From NCBI RefSeq assembly GCF_900102495.1, contig NZ_FMVQ01000002.1:248001-312000 (forward strand): a stretch of 64,000 nt of DNA, written 5' to 3'. Below the pieces are notes generated by a model that did not search any database, was not told the origin of the DNA, and saw only the letters and a program-made list of their open reading frames with translations. Position 1 is the stretch's first letter. Each line of letters begins with the position of its first letter. The translations under genes and the position numbers were made by a program. Source of the stretch: Nitrosospira sp. Nl5 (GTDB taxonomy: Bacteria > Pseudomonadota > Gammaproteobacteria > Burkholderiales > Nitrosomonadaceae). Below are positions 52,118 through 62,800 of this stretch, one piece after another.

Positions 52118-52759
52118 GATTGGCTCCTATTAAGGGCTGATTTTCAAGAATATGACCGATTTGATGACCATATATCCTCTTTCGCACCTCTCGGTCTGCC
52201 GAACATATTAAAAAACATTTATTACTATCTCAAAGATGTATCACCTGCAAACGAGGTTTTGTCCCCCGCTATGATTCGACTAAGGATGAGATAGAAAGTT
52301 CTCGCAGCGACCATAAAATTTTCGCAAAGGAGAGGCAATTATTGATTTATTTTTCATATCGCGGTCTTTATGGTCATTGCACCCGAGGCTGCCATAGAAA
52401 CGGTTGAGTAAAGGCACAAGTTGGCTTACCACAGAGCTGCAAGCCTGTGCTCTGTCGGTCGGAGTTCGACGAAACGCGCATGTAGCTAATCGGTATACGG
52501 ATAACTATTAAAATCAGGTTTCCGCACGGTAGGGCATGACAATAAGGTTTTTCCGTACGCTTTAGGGCTCGCAAGGACGGTTTGGCGGTCCGCTGAAAAT
52601 GGGTGCTGGCGGCCTTTGGCTGCTCTCTGTCAGGTCCTGGATAGAGAGCATGCAAACCGGGGAGATGAACCTGCCGAGGGGGCGATGAAGGTCAGCTCAA
52701 TCGGGCTGATGTTTCAAGCCCTATCGGAAAACACCTGTTTTCCGTCCCTCCTCTACCGG
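52118..52759. other. Gene-free stretch
   Basis: I see no gene, RNA or repeat that I can support. Frames such as 52374-52655 (minus) have no ribosome site and no family likeness. The region separates the tiny membrane gene from the mobile-element debris that begins at 52760. Confidence 0.35.
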
Positions 52760-53026
52760 TTACTTCAACGGTTCTAACTGCCTCCCCCGGTTTTGCATGC
52801 TCTCCTTAAGCCGATCACTGTCACGCTCAGGTCGATACAGCTTCTCAGCTATCTGAATCACCAGAGAGCACAACAACCAATCCCCGTCCTGCCCCAAATA
52901 CCCCGCTTCACGCTGATGACAGATCGCTAGAATCAGGACAGCGTCCTGATCTTCCTCCAGGCTATAGAGCGCCACGTAACCAGTACGTCCGCGAGATATG
53001 ATCAACTCACGCAACTCATGCTCCAC
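52760..53026 (-). pseudogene. ParE/RelE toxin, C-terminal fragment
   Basis: The frame starting at 53026 reads VEHELRELIISRGRTGYVAL and then YSLEEDQDAVLILAI-HQREAGY, the C-terminal half of a ParE-type toxin. The N-terminal half is missing: upstream DNA changes at about 53040 into the resolvase fragment of the opposite strand. After AGYLGQD the frame reads on into unrelated residues. It is not functional. Confidence 0.78.
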
Positions 53027-53043
53027 AGGTTGGCCAAGTCGGT

Positions 53044-53338
53044 TTGCGTATTTTGAATTTAGGCATGGATACCCAAACTATAACGGGTAAATTAATGTTG
53101 ACTATTCTGGGTGGCATTGCGCAATTCGAACGTGAAATGATGCTTGAGCGTCAGCGAGAGGGGTTGCCAAGGCAAAGGCTGAAGGAAAATATACGGGTCG
53201 AAAACCGATTGACACCACTCGCCAGGCATCAATAATCCGTTTGGATGCTGAGGGTCTAACCAAGGCTGAGATTGCCAGCCAAGTTGGCGTGGGCGAAGCA
53301 ACGGTTTACAGAGTATTAGCTAAAGCAAGAAGAAGTTA
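53044..53338 (+). pseudogene. Serine recombinase (Tn3-type resolvase) fragment with frameshift
   Basis: The fragment begins inside the catalytic domain (RILNLGMDTQTITGKLMLTI, then GGIAQFEREMMLERQREG). At about 53160 one base is missing, and the next frame continues IAKAKAEGKYTGRKPIDTTR and the helix-turn-helix LTKAEIASQVGVGEATVYRV to a TAA at 53336-53338. The N-terminal ~80 residues with the active-site Ser are gone. Confidence 0.85.
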
Positions 53339-53587
53339 ATATATTGATTACATTTAACTAATATATTCTATCTGGCGAAGATGGCACTTTTGGCAGCTAT
53401 GTGGTAACTACCTCAACAAAATGGCTTAGGGTGCGTAAATTTCCTTTCGTGTCTTGTCAACGACTATGGAGTCGTGTCTGAGATCTTGGCGTGATGCGGG
53501 TTTCCAAGCGCTCTTACGCATCTACGAAGGCATCTTTACGCCTATCCATGACCTGGCAGAGAGCAGCCGACGCCGCCAACACACATT

Positions 53588-53902
53588 TTAGCGACTCAAG
53601 CCTAGCCAACGCGCACAATTGAAGAGCTGGTGGTTCTTAGCGTGCTTTAAAGCGCGAATCGTGTCTTCACCTCCCTTAGCCTTGCTGCTCGCCTCGTACT
53701 TCGTCAGCAGGTGCGACAGGATGGCAGAATTGTAATAGATGATTGCATTCGCAATCAGTCGTGCACACTGGTTGCTGATCTCGATTTCGATGTCGGTCCT
53801 GCCGGTCAGCTCCTTTTTGCCGCCAACCTGGGTGATAGCCGCGCGTAATTGGTGGTAATGGCCGCCTCGATGCCATTCGTAAGATCGTTGGGGAAAAATC
53901 AA
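53588..53902 (-). pseudogene. Tn3-family transposase fragment
   Basis: The frame contains EYHQLRAAITQVGGKKELTG-like and RTDIEIEISNQCARLIANAI, IYYNSAILSHLLTKYEASSK, the conserved C-terminal part of Tn3 transposases. It then passes into unrelated residues (KGGEDTIRALKHAKNHQ) instead of the usual end. Most of the ~1000-residue protein is missing. With the nearby resolvase fragment it shows a former Tn3-like transposon. Confidence 0.8.
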
Positions 53903-54243
53903 AGTGACCGAAAACTGCCGCCCTCAATGCGCATGACAATGACTCAGCTATCTTGCCGTTCCATTGCACCTCAAGCCTCCATTTGCAGCCGACGGAAATT
54001 TCGGCGGTTCCGGCTTATAACCCCCAACAGGAAGAGTCAGTTGATGCAGCTTGACTCAAGAAAACATGTCTCCGGAAAATCCGGGGCGACTCAGACTGGC
54101 ATTCTTGCTTGCCAGAAATATGCTTTTTTGTAGTTAATGCGACAGAATCCTCTCAAGTTGGTAGCGAATGGAGCAATATGCCGGTCTTCAACTTCCACTT
54201 GCAACAAATGTCGTAATATTCCCTCTGAAGATTGTAAGTTACG
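53903..54243. other. Mobile-element debris without a defined gene
   Basis: Between the Tn3 fragment and an IS66-like fragment I see short open frames but no family likeness. No clear terminal inverted repeat is visible. Confidence 0.35.
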
Positions 54244-54339
54244 TTAGCGACAAAATTCCGCAATTTTCAATTCGCTTTGATTTTGGTTCTCTATAAAGCC
54301 ATACCATTGCTCCGCACCGCGATGAATTTGTTTGGACAT
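54244..54339 (-). pseudogene. IS66-type accessory protein, N-terminal fragment
   Basis: GGAGAAATGTC precedes an ATG opening MSKQIHRGAEQWYGFIENQN and QSELKIAEFCR, resembling the start of the small TnpA-like helix-turn-helix protein of IS66 elements (AEEW-x-x-x-I, then AFCR). A stop follows at once and the frame after it has no clear likeness. Only about 31 residues remain. Confidence 0.4.
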
Positions 54340-54518
54340 GACATTTCTCCGTTAAAAAAGGAATTCACCTTATCTAATCATGACCCAGACTAAAATATGT
54401 GGTTCACTAGACGTTTACGGTAAGGCATTTGAGCATTCATTATATTGCTCCAGAACAGATGCAGCATCTAGAAACAACTGCCAACTGGCTGCGGCCTCAA
54501 ACTCGGGTTGCAATCGTG

Positions 54519-57500
54519 CTAGCCGACCATACGGTCCATGATCTCGCTGGAGATTTCTTCTAGGTCGATATCCGGATAGGTAAATTCGGCATTCGCGAAG
54601 TCGAGGTCGAGACCGTTTTCCTCGTCCCATGTCGCGGGTTGTACGATGGATATTTCCAGGCCGGAGCCAAATTCCGCGAGAGTCTCATCCCACCGTTCGC
54701 TCCACACTTCACCGTACACAGCCACACTGGCAGCAACCTGCCCGAACACACCGACACGGAAACTTGGCGATGCCGAGCCGCGCAATGCCATGTCGATGGA
54801 AAGCCCGGCAACGGGCGTCCAGTCCACATCAAGATCGGCTCCGGCGTCGACGTTCAGGACAAGCGCAGCGGTGATGCCAACCTCGCCTGTCACGTCGGCT
54901 ACGGCGACGCCAAGGCCAAGTCCGCCGGAGACATCCAGTTCAAGCCCGGCTTCCACGCCGAAATTCAGATGGCTTTCGCCGTGTATCTCGGCCGATTCCG
55001 GTTCGCCGAGCGTGTAGGTCACATCTACGGCCGTGTCGTCGAGCGTTGCCGGGCCGATGGTGGCAAAGCCTCGGAGCGCGCCGCCGATGAACCCGAATAC
55101 GCCGATCGAGCCAACAACCGGAATGGTCACGCCGAAAATCGGGAATTCGACGCGCGGGAAGGGGAGGAGCTCGCGCTCATATTCCCGCGCTTCGAATAGC
55201 TCTATTGAAGGTGGCAGCGCGATCCCGCCAGAGATAACAATCTCGTCTTCCGGCGTATATGCGATGCCTGCTGTTCCCGTGAGATAAGAGCCGAACTCGA
55301 TCGAGACCGATCCGCTGCCCCACGCATCGAACTCTTCCAGAGGGTCGACACTGGTGTCGAATTCGCCTTGGTCGTTCACTGGATAGTTGCCGATCGCGAA
55401 TGAGAATTCGCCGGTCGCGTTACCGATGGCCACATCACCGTTGCCACTGAAAATGATCCCGCCGTCGTTGTAGGTCGCGCTCAAGGTGCCGGTTACTCCC
55501 GGGAAGGCGAAGCTGGCGGTACCCGTACCACCGAGGCTCCAGACTCCGGTTTCGGTGTCGTACCCAAGGTCCACGGTCACCGTGGCGTTCTCGACCATGG
55601 GCCAGGCGGAAGTGTCAAAATCCACTGTGCCACCGATTGAAAGGCCTTCTTCCTCGCTGTAACCGACCTCGATCTCGACGGGGTTGGTTTGGCCGGGTAG
55701 CTGCACTTCGGCAGTGCCGGTGAAGGTGAACTCGCCTTCTTCGTCGATGCCGACCGTGATCAGGCCGGAATTCAGGCCGGGGATAACACCTTCGGTGATC
55801 CCGAGTTCGCCACCGAAGGCCCAGGACTCGTTCTCATAGCGGACGCTAATCATGGCCGGGTTGACGAAGTCGAAATCAAAATTGAACTCGCCTTCGAAGA
55901 CCTCCCCCATAGCGGCAATCGCGCCTGTGCCAACTTGGCGGAGTTCGAATGCGGCGGAGCCACCAAATAACAGGCCCTCGTCGCCGTAAGCGACCGAAAG
56001 ATCGGCCTCGGTGACGCGGAAAAACCCAAAGTCCAGCCGTTCAGTTGGAATGGCCACATCAAGCTGGATCCCATAGGAGGTTAGGCCCAACGTGGCCTCA
56101 AACCCTTCGAACAGCGGGTGGGTCGATGTGAGCGTAGCGGAAAACTCCATTGCCCATTCATCACTGAGCCCGGCCTCGGTGATCGCAAGCGGGCTGGTGC
56201 CTTTCGCCTCAGCTGCCCGTGCGGCCATCAGCGCTTGGCGAACGCCGGTTCGATCAATGTAAGAACCATAGCCGTAGCGTGGATCATAAAGAAGGGGCAT
56301 AGTGATCTCGGCCTGCACCTCGATGCGATCACCGGTGACTTTTTGCCCCTTGTCACGGCTGTAATAGGTACCAACGCCACCGCGTACGTGCCCGGTCAGT
56401 GACCCCATCTGCTGATCCTCGGTGGCGGTTTCGGGATCAAACCCGGGTGTGATCGAGACGGAATCTACCTTAAAGTTCTTGATAAAATCGTCGTTGCTCG
56501 ACCCTATCGGGCTGCCGTTATATTTCGGGCTGGCAAGATCGGCGATATCGACACGCCGGTAAAAGGAGCTGTCTTTGCCGAGAAACCACAGTACTGTCGT
56601 CGGTGGACCATTCGGGCCGGCGGTAAGCCCAAGTTCGCGCAGTTCGTCGATGGTCAGCGCACGGACCAGCACCCGGTCGCCAAAACGGAATTGCTTGGCG
56701 GCGATGATGTCGTCGGCCGTCCAGACATCAACGTCGTTGCCCAGATTGTCGCCGGCACGAACGCAGGTGAATTTAAGGTCTTGCCCCAGCGGCGTGCGAG
56801 GAAACCGCAGGGTGTCGCGGTTGGCGTTGTGCCCGACAAAGAACTTGTCTGCTCGCGCGCGACGGTAGAGCTCGTTGATTTCGGAGAGAACCGTGTTGCG
56901 GATCTTCGAGCCCGCCGAGCGGTTGGCCGAGTTCTGTAAAAGCCAGACATTCTCGATGGCATCTTCACCGCGCAGTTGATGTTCGCGGTAATGGTCCACA
57001 TCATAGAAGCTGGGTGCGCCGCTTTTATTCCAACTCGGAATCATGAACTCCTGTCTCTCAAGCAACTGTTCCTTGGTACCGGAAACGATCTGATTGCTTG
57101 AGCGAATCTTGAGGTAATAGAACGGATGGGTGTCATTATCGGAGCCCGGATTGGCCGCGAGATTGTCGATAAACCCGGCGATCTGGGTGTTGTTTGCCTG
57201 GATATGATCGATCCATAGTTGACGCTGGGCGGTGTCGCGAGGCTGATCGCGGGTCTGGTATTCGAACGGCCCGCTGATCAGCGTGGCGGTAATGCCCTCA
57301 AGCGGCGATTTGCCCTTGATCTTGTTATTGATCTTGGGGAGCTTGAGCTCCGGCATCGTGTACTTGTTCTGCTCAAAATCCAGAATGTATCCACGATTCG
57401 CCCCTTCACCTTCCCAGACATCGCCTTTTTTTTCCTGGTTCGGATCATCTCGCTGAATGACGATGTCGTCGGAGAAACCGCTTTCTTGCTGCAGCGCGTG

Positions 57501-57980
57501 GGTCATTTCGTGGGCAAGGATGCGTTCGGAGCCCGGGTCACCTGGTGAGAACACGCCTGAGCCGAAGAACACCATTTGGCCCACCGTGAAGGCATGGGTT
57601 TCAACTGCCTGGGTCAATTCATCGGAGACCGCATTGTTGACCACGCGGACACCGCCAAGCTTGCGGTGAAAATGCCGTTCCATCCGGGCACGCGTGCCAC
57701 TCGGGAGAGGTTCACCACCTTTGTCGAGTTCGCGGGTGAGTTTGCGAGACAAATCGGGTCCCAGTCTGGTGCGTTGACCGGCAGCGCCAAGTGGGCTAGG
57801 TTGAAAGTCGATCGGTGCTCTGTCGAAATTGGCTGCCGCCCGGCGTGCCTCGCCTTCATATTTGCTGCGCCGTGACTCGACATACACGGGCTGGTAGGTC
57901 TGGCGTGCGGAGAGATCAGCGGCCTGCGCCTGAACAGGCTCGGCCCTCGTTTCCTGCTGTTTCACCGCACGCTCTGCCAT
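54519..57980 (-). CDS. Large DUF4157 (eCIS core) protein with HNH-like motif
   Basis: This protein of about 1150 residues starts at ATG 57980, 4 bases after the upstream PASTA-protein stop. Residues ~90-170 are a DUF4157 domain: PSGTRARMERHF, AFTVGQMVFFGSGVFSPGDP, and HEMTHALQQ (157-165), a zinc-peptidase-like site. Residues ~325-365 hold DVDHYREHQLRGEDAIENVW and SANRSAG, arranged like an HNH nuclease (DxDH, N, N). From ~480 to the end come many Gly/Thr/Asp-rich beta segments such as SLGGTGTASF, a repetitive beta structure. DUF4157 proteins are common companions or cargo of extracellular contractile injection systems. No signal peptide. The toxin role is inferred. Confidence 0.85.
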   Translation of the reverse strand: MAERAVKQQETRAEPVQAQAADLSARQTYQPVYVESRRSKYEGEARRAAANFDRAPIDFQPSPLGAAGQRTRLGPDLSRKLTRELDKGGEPLPSGTRARMERHFHRKLGGVRVVNNAVSDELTQAVETHAFTVGQMVFFGSGVFSPGDPGSERILAHEMTHALQQESGFSDDIVIQRDDPNQEKKGDVWEGEGANRGYILDFEQNKYTMPELKLPKINNKIKGKSPLEGITATLISGPFEYQTRDQPRDTAQRQLWIDHIQANNTQIAGFIDNLAANPGSDNDTHPFYYLKIRSSNQIVSGTKEQLLERQEFMIPSWNKSGAPSFYDVDHYREHQLRGEDAIENVWLLQNSANRSAGSKIRNTVLSEINELYRRARADKFFVGHNANRDTLRFPRTPLGQDLKFTCVRAGDNLGNDVDVWTADDIIAAKQFRFGDRVLVRALTIDELRELGLTAGPNGPPTTVLWFLGKDSSFYRRVDIADLASPKYNGSPIGSSNDDFIKNFKVDSVSITPGFDPETATEDQQMGSLTGHVRGGVGTYYSRDKGQKVTGDRIEVQAEITMPLLYDPRYGYGSYIDRTGVRQALMAARAAEAKGTSPLAITEAGLSDEWAMEFSATLTSTHPLFEGFEATLGLTSYGIQLDVAIPTERLDFGFFRVTEADLSVAYGDEGLLFGGSAAFELRQVGTGAIAAMGEVFEGEFNFDFDFVNPAMISVRYENESWAFGGELGITEGVIPGLNSGLITVGIDEEGEFTFTGTAEVQLPGQTNPVEIEVGYSEEEGLSIGGTVDFDTSAWPMVENATVTVDLGYDTETGVWSLGGTGTASFAFPGVTGTLSATYNDGGIIFSGNGDVAIGNATGEFSFAIGNYPVNDQGEFDTSVDPLEEFDAWGSGSVSIEFGSYLTGTAGIAYTPEDEIVISGGIALPPSIELFEAREYERELLPFPRVEFPIFGVTIPVVGSIGVFGFIGGALRGFATIGPATLDDTAVDVTYTLGEPESAEIHGESHLNFGVEAGLELDVSGGLGLGVAVADVTGEVGITAALVLNVDAGADLDVDWTPVAGLSIDMALRGSASPSFRVGVFGQVAASVAVYGEVWSERWDETLAEFGSGLEISIVQPATWDEENGLDLDFANAEFTYPDIDLEEISSEIMDRMVG

Positions 57981-57984
57981 GGGG

Positions 57985-59799
57985 TCAGGTCGTCTCGCCG
58001 AATACAAGCGTAACCGTTTCGTTACCTTTCAATACCCGTCCTGCCCCGGGACTTTGGCGGGTCACACGGTAGCCGCGCAGCCTTGATTCAGTCTCGTCGT
58101 AGTCGACCCTGGTGATGCCGATATCTGACAGAACCTTTTTGGCCTGGGCTGCGGTGAGACCTTTCAGGTCCGGCATGCGGACGTGTGCCTCTTCTGGTTT
58201 GGGCTTTGCGATTTCGAGTATAATCTTTCGGCCAGCTTTGATCACCGTCCCATCCTTGGGGAGCTGTTTGATCACCGTGCCGGCCTTTTTGTCGGACTCG
58301 ATATATATGATCGAGATTTCTTCGGCGTATTTCGGGACCAACGCATTTTTCGCCTGACGTTCCGACACACCGATCAGGTCAGGCATAAGCAGGTCGGGCG
58401 CGGGACCTGCAGACACCGTCAAACCCACGACCTGGCGCGGCCTCAGTTCATCACCTACTTTCGGGTTTTGTGCTACAACCACCCCTTTCTGCTGCAGGTC
58501 TACTACAGTTTTTATCCTGACAGTGAAATTACCAAGCTCCCGCAGGCGCGCGTCGGCCGTATCGGCGGGCAAACCTTTCAGCTCCGGCATGACCAATTTT
58601 CCTGGCCCATCCACTGGTCTGGAAACCTTGACGGAGATGCCAATGCCGGCCGCAAGGATTGCTCCTGCGTCGGGAGATTGCCCGACCACGATTCCAGGCT
58701 GTGCGTCCAAATCAATGTAAGTGATATCGATCTTGTCGGCGAGGGCTGGTATGACCCTGACGCGTGCAACGGGTTCAGTCAGACCGATGAGATCCGGCAT
58801 TGTCTTCGGTGCTTGGCCGATGCAGAGCAGGACCCTGGTGTCTGCGCCAAGAGGCGCGTCGGCTGCCGGCTCCTGCTTAACGACATTGCCGACATCATTG
58901 GGCGCATCGACATAGTCGATTGTCAGGGCGGCGAAGCTGAAATTGGCAAGCTTACCGCGGGCGGCGTTGATGGGTTTGCTGACCAGATCCGGCATGCGAT
59001 CTGAAGGTTCCGGGCCGAGCGACGCGCTCAATGTAACGGCATCACCCTGAGAAAGTACCGTGCCGGCATCGGGGGATTGCGCGATGACAAGACCCTTTGG
59101 CGTATCGTCGAAAACCTCGGTGATTTTCAGTTTCAGATTACCGAGTTCCTTTACTGTTGCGGCGGCAATGTCAACGGGTTTGTCAATCAGCTCGGGCATG
59201 CGCAGCGTCGGCTGCCCGTCATCCCCCGGTTCAGGCACAAGGTCTCCGCAGCGGGTGAGTGAGTAGTTGCGCAAGACTGCCTGTCCTTCGCGCAACTCAA
59301 TTGGTTTGCGGTCATGCAGCAGAAGCCGACCATTGGCATCGTGGATTTCCAGTGTGACCTGTTTTTCAACGCAGGGCGTGTCGATCACGTATTGGCCGAG
59401 CCTGTTTGGGTTCGCGCTTGCCAAAACGCTGCCGCCGTCCTTGATCAGTGCAACACTCATGCCGGTGGCATCGCCCTCCGAAATCTGGCCAAAGACCCGG
59501 GTGTCACCGGTTTGGGGGGGCGTGGTGACATTCTTCATCGAGGCGAGCGACTCGTCGACTTCGGGCGTGGCGAGTGTTTCAAGCTCTTTCGTCAGGTGGG
59601 TCTCGCGGATCGCAAGCCGGGCTTGGTAGTCGGCAGATTGCGCGAATCCGGCCCATCCGGCAGCGGCGCGATTGGCCTGCAGCGCGGCTTCACGTTTTCT
59701 TAACTCGGCCGCACGTGTTTCGTTGAAGGCCGTTTCGATGGTCGCGAAACGATCCAGTAGCAGATTCTGCGGCATCAAGTTTGTCGGTTTTTTCGCCAT
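57985..59799 (-). CDS. PASTA-repeat protein of the injection-system operon
   Basis: The 604-residue protein begins with a helical ~90 residues. A carboxypeptidase-regulatory-like beta domain follows (about 100-185: VFGQISEGDATGMSVALIKD). About six PASTA repeats run from ~199 to the end, each with a MP(D/E)L opening, a V-x-x-Q-x-P turn and a closing strand ending in a VTL or ILEI type. PASTA repeats usually hang on penicillin-binding proteins or Ser/Thr kinases and bind cell-wall material; here there is no kinase, transpeptidase or membrane segment. It is coupled to the DUF4157 gene (gap 4 bases). A wall-binding or tethering part is a guess. Confidence 0.85.
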   Translation of the reverse strand: MAKKPTNLMPQNLLLDRFATIETAFNETRAAELRKREAALQANRAAAGWAGFAQSADYQARLAIRETHLTKELETLATPEVDESLASMKNVTTPPQTGDTRVFGQISEGDATGMSVALIKDGGSVLASANPNRLGQYVIDTPCVEKQVTLEIHDANGRLLLHDRKPIELREGQAVLRNYSLTRCGDLVPEPGDDGQPTLRMPELIDKPVDIAAATVKELGNLKLKITEVFDDTPKGLVIAQSPDAGTVLSQGDAVTLSASLGPEPSDRMPDLVSKPINAARGKLANFSFAALTIDYVDAPNDVGNVVKQEPAADAPLGADTRVLLCIGQAPKTMPDLIGLTEPVARVRVIPALADKIDITYIDLDAQPGIVVGQSPDAGAILAAGIGISVKVSRPVDGPGKLVMPELKGLPADTADARLRELGNFTVRIKTVVDLQQKGVVVAQNPKVGDELRPRQVVGLTVSAGPAPDLLMPDLIGVSERQAKNALVPKYAEEISIIYIESDKKAGTVIKQLPKDGTVIKAGRKIILEIAKPKPEEAHVRMPDLKGLTAAQAKKVLSDIGITRVDYDETESRLRGYRVTRQSPGAGRVLKGNETVTLVFGETT

Positions 59800-59812
59800 A
59801 GTGGACCTCGTG

Positions 59813-62800
59813 TTACGGTGTCAGGTTGCCATCACCGGAGAAACTCACGGAAACGAGTTTGACCGTGTCGATGGACTGACTGGCATGATTGAGATAAGTG
59901 GAATTCCCAACCCCGATGGTGAGCGCGGCGCGGAAAACGCCGTTGATCGGACGGGTTTCGAAGCGGTTGGCAAAACCCTGGTGCGAATAATACCCTGCCG
60001 ACAAGAGATGGTACCAGGCGCCAAAGTCGGCGTGCAGACTCTTCATCGCGTTGTTCGAGATCTGGACATCGTAGGGCGAAATGACCGCATTCAACGAAAT
60101 AACGTCGTTGCTAGTGTCGAAATTCTCGTAGTAGGTCTGATTGTTCTGGAACTGGATGATATCGAAGAACTTGTTCAGCGACAGGTAGTAAATCAGGAGT
60201 GCGGCATACAGGAGGAGCAACTCGGTATAAGAAAAATTCTTGGAAGTAAAACCTCCGATACCGAATTCGGCCAATAGATCCAGCAACGCGATGAAAGCAG
60301 TTATCAGTTCAATGCCAGGCAGCTCGGTATTAACGACACTCACATTTATCGCTAGGCGCGCCCGGGCCGGGTTGAACCGGTACGAGAGGCCGGTGAAATG
60401 GTTGTCGGCGATGTGCATTGAGCCTGAGCCCCGCACATCGAGCGACATGCCGAAATTCACCATGACCGAGTTGTTCTGGATGCGGAGCGATTCGCCGCGC
60501 GGCAGGCGGGTTTCACTTTTCGCTGCCCTCAGAAACCTGCCTCTAGTGAGAGCGGCGTCCATTTTTGTATGGCCGATCGGCACACCTACACCCGCGCCGG
60601 GCAGGACGGTAGGGTTGCCGTATTCCGGCCAGCACTGATCAATGATGATGCCGCCGGCAATACCCGAGATGTTGAGGTTTTCGCGGCGTTCGACCCGCCC
60701 GATCGCGCGAATGACATTGTCATGGATGTGAGCGTGCACGATTTCGCGGAAGTGTATACCGGAACTCGGCGTGCGCACTTCCAGCCCGATATTCTCGATC
60801 AGGTTATTCGAAACCTTACCTCCGGCAACATATTCAAGCGCGATACCGCCAAATCCGATCTCCTGGATTTCGTCTGCTTCGAGCGTGGTCGCGATGGCTA
60901 CCAGGCAGCAATTGTGAATGTGGTTCCTGTCTACGATGAGTTCGCGCACAACCATGGTTCCGAATTGCGCACGCGTTGACAGGTTCCAGACCAGGGAGGA
61001 TATCCCTGACCCGCCAAGATTGGCAAACTCGTTGTCGACGATGTGGATATGAGAAACCTCGCCCGCAACGAAGTAAACTTCCCAATCCTCGTCATCCTCA
61101 CCCGGGTCGGGCAGGGTCGGCGACGGGTCAATCGCGATGCAACCCTGGATCGCGATGTTGAGGATTCCGAACGGATTTTCGTTGAGCTGGAATGCCGCAT
61201 CGCCCAGATTGTTCAGGATTTCGTCACGGTCGGCCAGCGTTATGGCCGCCCCGGCCATGTCGTCCGCCGTAAAGGCGGATGTTCGTCCGTTCCGTTGCCA
61301 GACGGCATTGCTCTCGGCTGCGATTGCCATTTCCCCCAGTGAGGATTGTAGTATTTCGATATCGCCGTATCGCAGACCCTGAACGTCGACCCGGATCAGG
61401 TTCCCAAGAGTCAATCCGTGGCCCAGCCCACCCGAGATCACGTTGTTCTCGAACCAGACATGGTCGCTGTTGGATGCGATCTGCACACCTCCCAGAGATT
61501 GCAGAGACAAGTCGGATGCCTCGCATATAAACCCGTTGTTGCGGATCTCGAGAGTGCTGCCGCCGAAAAAGGCGAGCGGACGCAGCGTCGGGAAGTCCGC
61601 GGCGGGGATGATAGCCGGCTCGGCCTCAGCGAAGAATCGGCAGTCATTGACGCGAAGCCCCTGGTTGCGCACTAATGCGATGGCAGAGCCGCGCCCATGT
61701 GTGCGAACCCCGAGGATTTCCAGTCCCCGGTTACGAGCGCCGGCAATGGCCAGGACCTGCCCATCTTCGAAATAGATGTCCTTGAGTCGTACATCGACGC
61801 AGTCCTCGATGGTGAACAGCGGGGTTTCGGATGGGTGTTGCACGATCACCGATTGTCTCCCGCAGCCTTCGATCACAACACTTTCTCTGTTCCTGAGCTC
61901 AGTACCTCCTTGGTGGCGCCCGGGTAGCAAACAGATCTTGCCGCCCTTATGCGGAAGTGAAGTGATCGCCTCATGAATGCTGTTGAAATCGCCAAAACTC
62001 GCTACGCCATCGCCGACCTTGAAGGTGCAGCAATCCTGCTGTTGCCAGAGTGGACGAATGCGGCGGCGGCAATCATGCAAGTGCCCGGCCACCTGACCGC
62101 TGTCAATCGTCCAGTGAATAAGCCCGATCAGATCGGCGTACCGCTCAAGCCCCATTGGAGGCTGGCCCTGCAGCTCAAGCATGCGTTTCGGGAACACCGT
62201 ATCGTTTGCATTAACGCGCACGCTGAACGTCCACTGATCACTCGGCATTCCGGGTGTGAGGAAGTTCAGGAAAACGCCCGTGTGGGCCAGCGGAATGTTA
62301 AGACCGATTGCGTCAGACGTTGCCATCGGCACCGAAGCAGGTTGCCAGAAACGCAGGAACAGGAAGGGTGCATCGCCTGCTGCTAAGCGTGCATCGTACC
62401 AATCCTGTAAATCGGTAGCGACGGGCGTGTCGAGAACGATCATTTCGTTGTGCGGATCATAGCCTTTGTTGATGGCGTGGAACTGTCCTAGCGGCACGGC
62501 CGTCATCTCGCCGTTAGGTAGCTCCATGTCCCAGGGGCACAGTTCAACGATCTGGCCGGCCACCGGGAACAGCGAGCTATCGTCAAACGGCGTCATCAGT
62601 CGCAACGTCGTCGGGTCGACCAGCGTAGCGCGTGAGAGCCCTTCGGCGTTGTGGAAACTCCAGACGAATTGCTCTTCGTCGGCCAGCATCACCTTGATCG
62701 TGTGGTTGAGCCTGCCGAAATACCCCGTGGCTAGCACGGGTGCACAAGGATTGTCAGGGCTCGGCACTGCGCCAAGATGCACTCTGAGCCGGGCGCCAGA

